DNA of 64,000 nucleotides, taken from Pithys albifrons albifrons (Eukaryota; Chordata; Aves; Passeriformes; Thamnophilidae). Location of the stretch: positions 39,544,490 to 39,608,489 of the forward strand of contig NC_092459.1 in NCBI RefSeq assembly GCF_047495875.1. Reading direction: 5' to 3'. Positions 1 through 13,589 of the stretch are shown in pieces. The notes under the pieces were generated by a model. The model saw only the letters and a program-made list of their open reading frames with translations. It searched no databases and was not told where the DNA came from. The position numbers were made by a program, and so were the translations under genes. Positions within the stretch are counted from its first letter, which is position 1; every line of letters starts with the position of its first letter.

Positions 1-3000
1 GGATTTCACTAATCCTGACTTCAGACATCAAAGAGCGAGGATATATTAGATTCCCCTAGGAACTCATTTAATTGTGTGAGTATCTATAACATATAGCTTT
101 TCTTTCTGTTATTGTGTTTTTTTTCTTTTCAGCTCAGAATTTTACTGTACTGATTTTTTAAAACAAGTAAAAAATATAGCAGTCTGCATGCTTTAAAATT
201 AAGTATTAGAAATCAAAGAATCTCTTCAGTTTGTCAGAAAAAAATACAAAAATGTTTTCTGAATTGAATCAAAGTTTCTACAGCACAGTTGAAGGCAGCT
301 GCTATGTACAAGGAACTCTTGACCCATCCACAGTGCTTTCAGTGTGCATCCATCTTCCTCAAGCAACCTCTTCTTTTGAATACCTCAACTTTTTCTTGAA
401 TCCTTTCAAGTGGACAGCTTGAAAATCTGAACGCATCCTTGCAATCTGGATAGTATTTTTCCACACAGGAATATCTAAATACCAAATGATTTTGCCACTC
501 AATCCAGTAGTTCAAAGAGAAATTCCAGCCCTCTTTTTAGAGAAGGATGGGCTTTAATTAAGGTACACTGATTTGAGCAAACTTTCAGGACAATTCTTTC
601 CATTTTCACAGTGCTTCCTTTCCCTTCTGTCAGACATATTCACTTTTGAAGAAATCACAATTAAAGGGATGTTCCAGCAATAAAGTAGTCCTTGTACATT
701 TTCAGACACCTCCTGGTTTGTGTCAGAAATGAATGGTTAGTTTGTGGCTTCATAAATTAGTTACATTGAACAATTTCCACCCCTGCAACTTGTGCTGTGA
801 GGAATGCAGTGACAGATAGATTCTGTGCTGTGTTTGCCTATGAGATGATTTTCTTGAAGTCTCATAATGAGTTGTATTTGGCAGGATTAATGAGTATTAT
901 AATGGCAAATGGATGTTTGCAGCTCAGTTGTGTTCCATCACATAGTAACATGGGGTTTCTGGTCCCTTGGAGGCCATAATTGGTGGCATTAATGCAGTTT
1001 TTAATTATGCTTCTTGAAAAAATGAATTGAGACCAAAACAAAAGCTAAGTGATCATCCCTCTGTAGTGCTGTGTGGTGTAAACACAAGACCATTGCTGTC
1101 TCTGATATCCGTGTTTTGAATTAGGCTGATGGGAGAGGAATTGTACAGGATATTTAGCTGAAACTTGATTTGGGAATATTTTTATTTTTACACTGTTAAA
1201 TAGCTTTTTAATTATAAGATGCAGGGGGTATTTTTCCCCCTGAGAGACTGCTTGAAATAGCATGTTGTGCACTGAACTGCTTGCATAGTAGATTACATTA
1301 TTCCAAATGTAACTCCATAGCCATAGTGTGTCTTTAGGTCTTCATTTATTTAACAAGAGAGGATGTGATTCCTCCTCACTTTCCTAGAATGCCCACACAT
1401 TAAACCATTTTGAGGAGTGATTAGTCACTACCTGTTAGCATGTACCATGCAATAGTCTGGATTTATCTGCATGCTTTAGTGCCACACTTTTTTTAATGCA
1501 ATAATTCAACTTCTTCCACAAGCAAGACTCCCAATATCAAAGACACACCTGTCTACTTAAGAGTGAAAATCTAATAAATATATAAATAGATTCCTAAGAA
1601 AATTATATCAGAAACTAATAAAATGTAAAAGCTATTTGAAAGATAATTCCTTTAAAAAAGAAAAGAAAAATTCTCATTTCTATATTGCCATTACTGGGAT
1701 ATCTGGTAATTCTTATAAGAGTGACATCACTACTACTTTGTTCTCATGGAACCATGGATAAATCAAAAGGTAAAGTAGAAAAGCTTAATTAAATGGTTAA
1801 TTAAATAGTTACAGGATATTTATTTAATGGTCTATCTGCTTTCCTGCCCTGCTATTTAACATTTTCCTCCAGCCTGCTGCAGTGTTATAGAAGAGATAAT
1901 GTAACTAGAATTGCCATTTCTTATGTGATGCATTAGATTGGGATTAACTCCTGATCCAGGCATCTCTTTTTTTTATATCTGTCTTGGTGAATATAACTCA
2001 CCTTTGATCCTGGTAGTTTTCCATTCAATTCACAACATATCAATAGAGATATATGTATCATTTGTGTGGGCCCCCATCACTAAATATTGTTCCCAAAGTA
2101 ATAGAAAACATAAGGAAAAAGTCTGCTAGAAGGTGAGGCTTCCAGATATTTACTTATTGATCGTAATGAGACCTTTTGAAGTGTTACTCTGTTGATAAGG
2201 GACATGTGGGATCAACCTCAGGTACATATATTAATGCTTTTGTGATAAAGTGGTCATAGCTGGGAAATGAGTCTTCTCTTCCTTTTTGTATATTTTTTAC
2301 TTTTTATTTTGTTTTCATTTTTAAAGCAGTGTATGTCATTGCACATACACAGATTGTAATGAAACCAGATAAAAAGATATTCCAGATGACAGACAATGTC
2401 TGGGAGAAATGCTGTAGTTCTCTCAAATGAATTTACTAGTTGACTGCATAATGGGAACTCATTTTTACAGCATAATATTTTTAGAGGATAATATTATATA
2501 TAATGGGAATTTTGCTCTTGCCAAACCTACAGGTAAATTTCTAAAGGTAAGTTTCTCAATCTCTAACTCATTCAAAGTGAAATTTACTCACCAGCATCTG
2601 TCTGCAAAATTACTAGTCTCTTGACTGATGGATAGATTAAGAGCAATCTGAATTCTTATTACTGCTTTTATTATTTCTATAGTAAAAAGTGAAAGCCCTC
2701 ATCTTTGTGCTGTGCAAGGTTCAACTAAGAAATAAAACATAAGATGAGGAATATGAGATGCATATCTGGACAATGAAAAAACAGTGAAATAACATAGGAC
2801 TTCCAGATCACATGAAGGGAAACAACCTATGAATAGGTTTAATGAAAATATTTAAGGCATTGGACAAATAACTGTGCTTGGAAAATCCACTATAACCCTT
2901 TGGGGTATACCGACATTCTCCCTCATCCTACTGCTCTTTACAAGAAGGTCCACAACAGGCACTTGTGGTTGAAAGGAGATGCATTTCAACTCTAAATATT

Positions 3001-3318
3001 TGGAGATGTGGCTTATCACATTGCTCTTTTCAAATCCCTCTGAAGAGGCTGAATACTCCAGGCATACCATCTTCATGCTGAAGTTCCTGTTTCTTCTTTA
3101 GTACATCATTTCTTCTTAAATTCAAACACACTCAATTGAAAAACATATGGACTTCATGCTGTGATATTAAAAGCAAAGCCACAAACTGTAAATAAAAAGT
3201 TAAATATAATATTAGAGCCCTGGAGGCAGTGGTGCCTGGGAGAAAAACTTCTGGCAGGCTCTAATCCTGCTCCCAAAGCAGTCCTCCTGCCTTACAGGGG
3301 CCTTAGAGAAATGTAGAG
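1..3318. other. AT-rich non-coding stretch, nothing recognised
   Basis: I see no gene, repeat family or RNA in this stretch. Reading frames on both strands are short (under about 80 codons), carry no recognisable motif and lie in ordinary AT-rich sequence. A TTAATTAAAT direct repeat near 1,787-1,806 is the only small internal structure noted. It could be intergenic or intronic. Confidence 0.6.
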
Positions 3319-3360
3319 CCTTCTCCTTCTCCTTTCACCTTCTCCTTCTTCTCATTTCAG
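3319..3360 (+). repeat. CT-rich polypyrimidine tract ending in CAG
   Basis: About 40 bases are almost purely pyrimidine (repeated CCTTCT units with one CAC interruption) and end in TTTCAG at 3,355-3,360. On the + strand this has the form of a 3' splice site. A 70-codon frame opens 30 bases downstream (3,390-3,602) with a hydrophobic start, and an AATAAA lies inside it at 3,539-3,544. None of this is enough to call an exon, and a simple (CCTTCT)n microsatellite is the cheaper explanation. Confidence 0.55.
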
Positions 3361-3885
3361 AACCTCTTTCTGTCCTTCATCCAGTAGCAATGCAGCTTTG
3401 CTGGCTGGCACTTCTGGCATGTCACGCCTATTTTTTCAGACGATCCAACAAAGTGTGCATTCCTCTCAAATTCCTCTCCCCTTTGGCTTGGTCTCAGCAA
3501 CAAGTGCAATGGCAGTTTATTAACCTTTTTCTTGCTAAAATAAAGCCATTAGTCTTTAAAAATGATGGTTGTAGTAATATAACAGTCACTGGAATTCCTT
3601 GATTGCCAAAAACTCTGACTCCTGGGGGATGTCTCCCAGCCCACTCAGGCAGGTTCATATCTCCTTTCTGCAGAGGAAAACTCTAAGGTGGATGATGCCA
3701 GGTTGATCCTTGAGGATTTTCTTGGATTGCTGCATAGACCAAAATGTTTCTGTTTTGTGAAATATTGAGGAGCAAACACAATTTCACCTTTCCTTTTTCC
3801 CTTTCTTATCCTTCATTAGTGTTTGTATTTTGGGTGAGACAATTGAAAAACCGGAGCTGCTACATGCTGCCTTCTGCTCCATGAT

Positions 3886-3912
3886 CAGAGAAAACTGCAG
3901 AGAAAACTGCAG
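3886..3912. repeat. 12-bp tandem duplication
   Basis: The 12-base unit AGAAAACTGCAG occurs twice head to tail (3,889-3,900 and 3,901-3,912), with three further matching bases on the left. This is a short replication-slippage type duplication in otherwise unique sequence. Confidence 0.85.
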
Positions 3913-5789
3913 TCACAAACTAAAGCCAGTCACTCTTTCTGCTTTTCCAAACTGCTAAATGAGAATAGTTCAATGTAGAATATCTTATGGTTAATCACAA
4001 ATATTACAGTAAGTATAAGCTATTTAATAGTCATAAAGCAGCAAAGTCTAAAAAACATTGATTCTCAGCATCTTTTTTAATAAACCTGGGCTCTTACCTC
4101 CAAGAGTTTGCCTGTAAGGCAGATTCCTAATGTTTGGTTTGAATACTGTCCCAAAAAATCAGAGCTAACAGGTACCTCTTTGAATATAACCCTCTCATCC
4201 TAATGCACCTAGCTTTTTCTCAAAGACCCCAGTTCTGGCCGCTAAACCAAAAGGCTATTTTCACTTCCATTATTGCCAGGGTGGACCTAATGAGCCATAC
4301 CAGGTGTGTAAGTCAACACAATACTGCTATCAGCTTTTTTTTCCTGGGTGTGCTAACTTATACAAAAATAGGCTGGCAGAAGAAACTCACTCTGCTTTTA
4401 CAGTTAATGATACTGTAAAATGCTGAAAGAAGATAAGATGTCCTGGGTTATAAAAGTGATCAATAGTAAGCAATCAGGAGGGCAAAGCTCTTAATGTTTA
4501 TTTTACAGGGTAAGAAGTTATAGGGAATGCTAGCTAGCTGGATAAAACCACAATCTAGCTGTCGAGGTGTTATGCAGCAGTTAATTCATCCTAGAACTGG
4601 ATTAACTTTGAAAATGGAAAATGTTGCTTCTCTACTCATGGAGGATGGTTTGTAGACCCCCATAAATCAGGCAGAAAGCTGCTGAGGGTGGAGAGGCTTA
4701 TGTATATGAAGTCTCAACCTCATGAGGCTTGTACCTGCTTATCAGAAAAAGAAAAAAAATCTGAAGGCGAATAAGTCAGCTACATGCAGAAACAAAATAT
4801 ATGATCTTATGCACTGCAGATAAACAAAATCTCTGGGAAAGAAGAAGTGTTGAATATATGGCAAAAAATGCATATCAAAATGAAAAATATTATCTGACAT
4901 TGGAAAGGAGACTGCAGCAGGATTTCTTTTAAGCATAATATAACATTAGTTTTTTGGCAAAAAGACCTAACTTTAATTATCAATGCCCTAGTCAGTCTGC
5001 TCAGGCTCTGCTTTACTATGCATAATGCAGTCAAATCTCTACACATCTTTTTTTTTGGTGAGTTGATCCCATTGTGTATATTTGAGTAAAATCACCTGCA
5101 CATTTTTTACAGTGGGCTGAATCTGTGTGGTCTTTACTCTCTCATCAGGAAATAAATCTCACATAATATCAGTAGAGCAGGCTATGGTAGAACCAGTCAC
5201 TTCCCATTTGCATTAACATTGCTTGTTTATTTTATCCAATGCCTTTTGCACATTTAGCATATTTTAAAGTATATGTCAGCCATATTATAACGCTTTCCCT
5301 CTGCACAAGTACCAGAGATATAAATCCTTTATACGCTTTCTCTGAACTCACTTACCAATGCCCATTGAAAATGTCCATTTAAATGATGGTAATGATAGTG
5401 GAGTCTAATATGCAGGAAGATTTTCTTATTATCTTATTTTGAGAGTATTTTATTAATAACATAGTGATATAAAAGATAAGAACATTTTACCTCCATAAAT
5501 TTGTATGTGCAATTTGTTCTTTTCACTGCACAAATGTATTTAGGATGCCACTCAGTAGTACTGATTGAATATTTATTTAAACAAATATCAGTATTACCCA
5601 ACTAGCTGGAAAATCCATGAGTTTGGTTTTGATAGCAAAGCATTTCTCAAAAATTTATGTGTGCATGCAAATGTTGGTGCTTTGGATATAGGCTAAAGTA
5701 TTTGCTTTATATGTATTATTTTGTTTGAATACAAGAAAGCTGCTTGATTTGTATGTTTCCCCCTTATAGAATTGTTCCAAGGCTCTGTC
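3913..5789. other. AT-rich non-coding stretch, nothing recognised
   Basis: No gene or repeat family was recognised. Two overlapping minus-strand frames near 4,742-5,046 are low-complexity (phenylalanine-rich) and look like chance frames in A/T-rich DNA. A good minus-strand splice-donor-like site (GGTAAGTGAG) ends near 5,344-5,353, but no convincing exon is attached to it. Confidence 0.55.
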
Positions 5790-6030
5790 AGAGATCACGT
5801 AGAGTAATTTTTCCCATCAATCTTTGCTGTGCAGCCATGCACGAATGCAGTAGGAAAAAGGGGGCAGAAATCAAATCACTTAATTGCAGCATTTTTCATC
5901 TACATCTTTTGTTTTATGGTGGTAAAGGCCCCGAAGTAGCCTACCATGATTCATGGCTGTCACTGCTGCCGTTAGCAGTTCAATCTTTCATTCTAGGCAT
6001 TTTGGTACTGAAAGTACCTACACAATTACT
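5790..6030. other. Candidate conserved non-coding element
   Basis: This 240-base block is more sequence-complex and less AT-rich than its surroundings and lacks low-complexity tracts. It includes CpG-containing words (GATCACGTAG, CCCCGAAG, GCCGTTAGC) unusual for this CpG-poor window, and homeodomain-like TTAATTG. A 96-codon + strand frame (5,744-6,034) covers it but has no recognisable domain and no Kozak or splice context, so I treat it as chance. The call rests on texture only. Confidence 0.25.
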
Positions 6031-9000
6031 TTGATGAATATGACTTGTTTGTTTTTTTCCCCATTTTTAGCAGAGAGAGGTTGTGCTTAATACAGACATT
6101 TAAATAAGATAGTGTTCATGCCTACTGCATCTGCACTGTTTCCAAAGTTGTGTATCCAGCTTATGAATATGAGTATTTTACTGAAGGAATTTAAGTATGT
6201 TAAGATTACTGATTTTATTAATCTCTCCTGTTAATAAGCCTATATCATCAAAAAGTAATGAATGCTCCTTCCATACAAAAGGAATAATCACCTTAGCTCT
6301 GACACTGTGAAAACTTCCTTTAAATCTTCCTATTTTATTTTTTGGGGGAGGGTGGCATGACAAATTCAGTGAAGCAGGACACGTATTGCTGCTCATAAAC
6401 AAAAGAGGTTTTCCTTCTGTGGTTTACACATGTATCACATAAAGTGACTCGTAGTATGTACATACTAGAAGCCTCAGTGACGATATCAAATAGTCTTCAT
6501 TGTCCAAACGAACTAAGATTTCAGAAAAGTTTTTTTTGTTGTTGTTTGTTTGTTTTAAACTGTGCACTATCTGTATTAAGTATACTCCTTTTTTGAGACA
6601 GGAAGGAGGCATGCTTTTGGAGTTTTATTATCTCATTCTAAATCAAATTCCTAGCTTACAGTTTGGCATGGGAATCCACTGACAAGGTAAATGCCCATCT
6701 GGAAAATAATCCTTTTTGGTGTAAAAACAGTTATTCATATGGATCCTCAAAGAAAAGGAATATTTCCTTCATCAAAAATGGTAATTTGAATTCAATAGAG
6801 GGGGCTCTGTTCCCTGTCTTATATTTGAAGCTCAGGGCTCTATTTCTGTTTCAATTAATTTATTTTATTGTGATCTTTTCTTCTAATTACTAGCACAAAG
6901 TTATTTGTGTCTAATAACCATACCGTCAGCCAGAAAGCAGGGGATGCTTACATTATGTAATGGTAATACTGGTCAAGGTACTCAGAACTATGGTGTTGCA
7001 TTAATTTGGAATTCTCTTTTTAAAAGGCCAACATTAGACCCAGGTTCAAAAGCATCTTAGACTTAAATGTGAAGAACTCTCGTATTGAAATAAAACCCCC
7101 ATGACATATGAATATAAATCTTGTAGCTAAAACTCAAAAAGGAAATGAAAGAAAATTTAATAGAATTACAACCTCGATCCAAAATGTGCCAATCCAATCC
7201 AATCTGCCAGCCCCAGACCTATGGAGTGAAAATACGGTTTGACAGAGGTGCACTAGAAGCTGCTGCTTTCAGGATGACTTTCAGTATGGGCTATTCATTT
7301 CACTAACTCTGTTACAGAGGAATAATTACACCAGGGAGAGTGGATTACTGGTGAACTTACTGCAATAGTAAAATTGAGCAAATGTAGAAGTGCACATGGG
7401 AGAAACTTAAATATTTACCTCTGAACATGTGAATGTTAGTCAAAATGTCTGATTTCTTGCTGAAAAAGGAGGGGATAAAAACGGTAGGTAAGTGCCAATC
7501 TCTGACAATCACATCTTTGGGGGATGGAAATAGCAAGATGGAAAGATGCTTACCTCATACTACATCAGGCAATGGCACTATCTCTCAAAGTTACCAAGAC
7601 ATCCTTCTGAATTGGTGCCTTGGAAGGTATATCCTCCTCTGAACCAGATTTCACTTTCTGTTGTCATTGATTCACAAGTAACTGTACAGATAGAGAAGTA
7701 AAACCATGGTAAAATACTTAAATGAGTGATTAGTCAATCAGATTCATCATAACATGGTGTTTGCATTCATTTCTCTGTTTGGTTCAGAGACTATTGCTGG
7801 ATTTAAAGAAGTAGCAGCCATCCCATCTGTGTTAACAGCACTGTGTGTATACTATTATCAAAGTGTCAGGGCATGTGGATGTAAGAGTACATGACTTTAA
7901 AGGTAGAAAGGTAATTAATTGCATATTTTGTTTATTAAAACCAGATTTTCATAGAAAGTTGACAGTATTTATATGTTACAACATGATAAAACAATGAACC
8001 CAATCCTAGTCCTTCAGAGTCCTGGAAAATATACAGCTCTTTCATACTAGCAGACTTCTTCAAATCTTGGTGGTGCTGAAATACATGTAGGAATTACTGG
8101 CTGCAGCTGGATTGCACTGGGGCAGCAAGTCTGAACTGAAGGTAACGAGAGGCTCCTCAGGCAGAAACACTTGTCTCTGCAGATCACACCTAAAGCCACT
8201 GTCAGGAAAAGATGGCATTCATGCACTGGGTTCTTCACCTAAGGCATGAAACTATTAACAGTATCGCTGCTATGGGCAAAGCATAAACAGTCTAGTCCCA
8301 GATGGACTAATTCGGAGTTAGTTGAATGAATTGCTTATGGTCCTTATGGTGTGATGGAGATGTTCCATGCTAAATCTTTCATACTTGGTGATCTTTGATT
8401 TCAGGACTGGACTCCGGGTCTTCAATTTGGTATTCCACCCCAGACAGGAGCACAGTGGGTTCTACTTTACCTTACTCTGTGGAAAAAAGCCAAACCAAAA
8501 CACCAAAAAAGAATCAAGTGACAAAGCCTACCAAGAAAAACAACAACCCTAAATTATTAGAAGCCTTTGCAAGAGCCTCAGAAGTCTTTAAGTTCCTGAG
8601 TGTGAGAGAGGTACCTAGCAAATTTTTCAGTAATCATTAGGGAGTTAGTCTCTGTTAATTTTAATTGGAATTAGGAATTTAGCATGCTTTTGACAGTCCC
8701 ACTAGGTAGCTCTCTCCTGATACTACTTATAAATACATTCTGCCTTAGATGGCACTGTAAGAACATGGTCATGATAAAAAATGGTGAATTCAAAATATAT
8801 AATCTTTCATGTTTCTGTAATACTGTATGCACATCCAACTATTAAAATAACACATGGCAATACACATGAATAGTCAGAACTGTGTAAATAAATGCATACT
8901 GAATTATCAGTTTGCATTTTTGAGAGCAGAATTTTCTCTTGTGACTCTCTCTAGAGTTAATAGCCAATCATCATTTCAGCATAATTTATTTTAAATTTGT

Positions 9001-12000
9001 TTTAAACAAAACACTTTAACAGAGCAAAAGGACAAAAAAAATTGGAAATGTTTATTTGATAGAATAATACCTTCAAATGTTGTCTATGGGATGTATCTTT
9101 CCAGCTGTCAGCCAAACAAGGACCTGTTAATCACATAATGTTCTGGATTTTTCTTTAACACCGTGGACTAATCATTGCATACAGTAACAAAGCTCAGGGC
9201 ACCCTGGTAAGAGATCACTGAACAAATGTAACACTAAAGTAAAATAAATACAATTTTTCATGGGGGAAGCAAAGAGTGGGTTGGCCTGCAGGGAAACCAA
9301 CAATATAGATAGAACTGTCTGCAACAGCTTCTTACTGCTGAATGAATTAGGACAAGTCATAGGACCAGTGCAGAGACCCCAGCTCTGTCATATGTGTACT
9401 TAGTTCACCTTCAGAAATGAACTGCCTAGGGCTTTAACTTAGATACCACTTCCTCATAGGCCCCAATGGCTCTGCCTCCTTTTATTTGAGGTGGAACAGG
9501 CAGATGGGAGTGTCCAGAGGAAATGCACTTTGATGGTTCCTTCTTTAGAATATCAGATATATGTTACACCTCCCATTCATATGCAAGGTCATTTTTTATG
9601 TTTTATGATTTCATGTTTTGGATCTCCGTGTGGTTACAAAATGGGGAGAAGAGTCCAGGGTGGTTTCAGCCATGGTTGAGAACGATAATACGGTATTAAG
9701 CAGTTAAGTAATAACATGATAAAACCAGTGCTATTTACTGGGTTTAAGTTCCTTACTCTAGTGATAATTAGATAACCATCCATGAAGAGTACCACATCTG
9801 ATGAAATAGCACAGAAAGGCTTAGATCTAAAAGTAAACTAACATTGTACTCAAATACAAGAGTAAGTCAAAGCATGTGGGCTGCTTTGTGAAGCAGATGG
9901 ATAAAAATGTGGTTAAGAGAGGAAGATGATTTGGATGTTTGAGAGAGGGCTGGCAGGCTGCCTATGTTAGTAATGCTAAGGAGTGCTGGAACACTTGATA
10001 ATTTCAGAGCAAGTTAGTTTGCCACAGCTTACAACCTGCTCAGTGCTGGGGAGAGAGCTTGTTCTGTCTTCTCATCAGTATCTGATAGGAAATAATCACA
10101 GTGGTTACCTAACAGTGATGAAAAGCTTCAACGGCTAAGGGAAAGAGACTGCAAATCTGATTGAATGTGGGCATTTCAGGTTTGGAAATATGTGCTACCT
10201 ACTAAAATGAGCTATCGACTAATTCTGAAAGAAATGTTATATGGGCTTAATGTTCATCTTCATCCACACTATAATGAGAAGGATTAGACTGGTTTCCATA
10301 TGTGGAATATTTATTTCAGCAATACAGGAAAATGTATTTCCCTAATATTTTTTCTGTATGCATGAGGCCTTAAATTTTACAGATGTGATTAATGTTTTAA
10401 TTTGCTGTTCTAGTTGGATACAAGTTTACCATACAATATAAATTACTTACAAAGAAATTTGCTTATATGGAGTTTAATTCATATGCTGTTTAGTCACAAT
10501 GTGTGGCATAGCTTTGCCTTCTCTGTGGAACCAAGCAGTTGTGCAATTGATTTGCAAAATAAAAAACAGTGGGGTTACACAAAGAATTTCTTAACAACCT
10601 AAACCAGAGCATTTATGAAGCAAACATGTACCATAATTAGTGTTTATTTTAGCATGAATTGGTAAACAGAACACTATTTGCAACTTGTAAATTGTATTCC
10701 TGACAAAAATCATTCTGATTAGCCAATATTTAAAAAAAGTATTTATCTTGTCTATTACATACATTTTTAGATGTCCTTTGCACAGCAAAAGAATGACAAT
10801 TAAATACATCCCCTTAATTGCATGAATAAATATACTTCTCAGGTTAATTGTTTCAGGATCCCTGGAATATGAGTCCAGCCACTGATTGTGATAATAATAA
10901 TAACAAAAGAAATTAAAACACTATCTCAGAATGTGTTTTATTTGTATTTACTTTTCAAAAAACAGCTGAAATAACACATCTTTAGAACGGTATAAACTGG
11001 CATGTGCTCTTTGGTCCACCTAGGGTGATGACAAAGTCCTTGAGTGTTCTTGGGGCACCAAAGATATCTGGACTCTGCAAGACTGGGCAAGGAATTATAG
11101 ACAGCATATGAATTGAGAACTGTGACTTAAAGCCTGTGTCATTCAGGCACAATGATTTTATTTGACAATATTTTACTATCCCTAGTGGGAACAAACTTTC
11201 TGCCTGGGGATCCAAAGACTTTTGCTGATTGGTTTGCACCTCCAGAACGTATATAGAGAGCTGTGTTCTCTGTAGAATTATTCTCCAGTACAGACCATTC
11301 TTTAGAACCTTATTTTGTAATTTAATATTATTTTTCTAACCACTTTGTGTGTTAAATACATCAGCAATTTTCAGATGTTATGGAAAGTTTAGTGGAGAGC
11401 TCCCTGGCCTGAAGTGATGCAAGCATTTCCAACCTCCTTCACAAAAACAGAAAGACAAAGTAGCATCAGTGTTTAGTGTCAAATGCTATTTTCATTGAAA
11501 TCCAGAGGCGTCTTACTACTGATTTCAGCAGACAGATGTATTGTTTTATAGGGATTTTACATCTAAGAGAAAACCCCTTCCACGAGGAGGATGTGTGAAC
11601 CGAAGTTGAGGTACACCTCCTCATCAGGTAGAGCTGCTGGTCTGGCAACTGTGCACAGGGAGACAATGCACTTTGTTTACACTTGTAATAATTTTCCAAA
11701 GTCCAAAATCTGAGCTAGTAGAGATTTTCACTCAAATATCAGGAAAGACAAACTTACATTAAGTTCTAGGTGAAAAGTTTCTCCTTTACTGACCTACAAG
11801 GAGTATCACTGCTCTGGTAGACCAAATGATGATTCCAGTTTTCTCCATTCCCTCATTTAAAACAGGGTGTTCATCTCTGCTATAGCCAAGGTAATGTGAT
11901 CTTATCTATGCATTTCATATACAGCCATTATGTGTATAGAATAATTAACAAAGCAAATATGGTTATAGAAAATACAAAATAAAACCCCTTTAGTTTCTAT

Positions 12001-13194
12001 AACTACTTCAGTAGGAAAGTAGAACTTATTTTCAAACCTTGTCCTATCTAATGCAATGTAAATATGGTACTCAGCATTTTTGTCCATTTCATTAAACACT
12101 ACTCCTTTCAATGTAAGCCTTATTAGCTAATTAAACTATTTCATTAGTTATACTTGAGTAGCATTAAATTGCAATCACTTGCATCTGTTTTAATAGATGA
12201 TGTATTTTATATATGTCCACAAATGCTGGCACAATACATTATTCCAGCCAGCATCCAGTGTAACTGGACAGTTTCCCTGAACATTCTAGCAAGTAATCCT
12301 AATTCTTTCTAAATAGCTGCATGCTGGTAATCACATTGCAGAAACATCACATGAATAATGACATTAAAAACTAAGTTAATAGTGAGGATATGGGCTAACA
12401 TGGACAGGACTTGGCTTAAAATGGATTTTACTTCACACATTTCAGGGCACATTATATATATGGATGTGTGTTTTTATATAGAAAAACATCTTTCCCTGAA
12501 CTCTAGCTTTCCTGTTCCCTAAGCCTCTACATTTCATTTGGAAAAATGTTTTGGACTCTTATTTGGCCTAATTTCATGTGACACAAGGGAATTTGACAAA
12601 GAATATAAGGCAGTTCACCAGTTTGACTTAGTATAAACTAAAACTCAGCTGTGACATTGATTCCATTTAAATGCTCTTCGATAATCTAAAAAAGGGCAGA
12701 GTAAGATAAAAATATACACTCACAATCTCAGAAACATGCATTGAGGCTTCAGTCCAGTTGCATGGTCAATGGAGATCCCTAATGGTCACCCACCTGTCCT
12801 CCAGCTGCCAGGTTAAAGGGCTGGTCAGGTTCACATATTTTGTATAGTGCAGGCCAACACCACATGGTGTATAAAGCCCTTAATCAAGGCTCATATGACA
12901 TTATAACTTTTCCATTGTACCATAAATAACTGAGAAAGACTCATTTGTTCTCTTGTTTAGGACCAAAGGCAGCAACATAAATGTGGACCTGATTTACTTA
13001 TTAGACATGAACAATTAGCTTGTTCATTCTGTAAACATTAGCATTACTATCTATTTCCTTTATTAAAGACACTCAGACAAATATTGGTCTTTGAATCCAA
13101 GACAATATTTAATTGTGCATAAAATACCAGACATGGAATAAGAGCTTCCTGGGACTTATTTCCAGACTATACTCTCAGGATCTTGAAATCTCTG
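6031..13194. other. AT-rich non-coding stretch, nothing recognised
   Basis: About 7 kb without a supported gene. It contains a short GTT/T-rich tract (6,530-6,556) and scattered small frames without motifs. The 12,120-12,200 portion is rich in TAATTA/ATTAGT words and could be regulatory. A TATATAGAG word lies near 11,252, but there is no accompanying gene. Nothing here matches the CR1 or LTR sequences found elsewhere in the window. Confidence 0.55.
6530..6556. repeat. T/GTT-rich low-complexity tract
   Basis: A T run is followed by GTTGTT and GTTTGTTTG units. It is a simple A/T-rich low-complexity tract with no sign of a flanking mobile element. Confidence 0.7.
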
Positions 13195-13280
13195 CCTCTG
13201 CCCATGACAGGGAGGTTGTAATTGAATGATTTTTAAGGTCACTTCCAACCCCAGACATCCTATGATTCTATGTTTCTGTG
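13195..13280 (+). mobile_element. CR1 LINE, 3' terminal fragment
   Basis: The block has the typical avian CR1 3' end: a CCATGACAGGGAGGTTG stretch, then a GATxxTTTAAGGTCxCTTCCAACCCC core, and a terminal CTATGATTCTATG repeat. Only about 85 bases of the tail are present, so this is a severely 5'-truncated copy, the usual outcome of target-primed reverse transcription in this family. Orientation is + strand. It lies about 300 bases upstream of the longer CR1 copy in the same orientation. The two may be independent insertions. Confidence 0.85.
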
Positions 13281-13589
13281 TTGAGTTGACAAATTTTTAT
13301 TCAGGCCTTGAGAATTTTAGACCATACCTATCTCTTTGCTGTGGGCATGGTTGTTTAAGCATTCCTGTAGTTCTGAGTTTGGGTTTATATTTCTTCCAGT
13401 ACAGAACTCAAGGTCAGATTGAAAACTGCAGAAGTTTAAGGTGGTTTTCATTTGCCCCTTACTATTGGACAATATTTGTCTCTGGGCTTTTGCTCATCAG
13501 TGGTGCCTGGGAAGGCAGAGTGAAACTGTCAGTTCCCTCCTTCCTCATCCTTGCAAGAACGATGAGTAGGTGAAGGACCATCTGGAGGG
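13281..13589. other. Unassigned spacer between two CR1 fragments
   Basis: About 300 bases between the short CR1 tail and the first recognisable ORF1 sequence. A 115-codon + strand frame (13,226-13,573) runs through it, but it begins inside the CR1 tail and shows no domain. The spacer could be unique DNA, or the unrecognised N-terminal ORF1 / 5' part of the longer CR1 copy. I cannot decide between these from the sequence alone. Confidence 0.5.

Noticed and set aside
5344..5402. Good minus-strand donor-like site with a weak upstream acceptor, giving a possible 49-base exon
   Set aside because: The acceptor tract is poor and nothing else supports an exon. Donor-like words of this strength are expected by chance in a window this long.
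5744..6034. 96-codon + strand frame
   Set aside because: Composition is not protein-like and it has no motif or Kozak context. The underlying DNA is better explained as a possible non-coding element.
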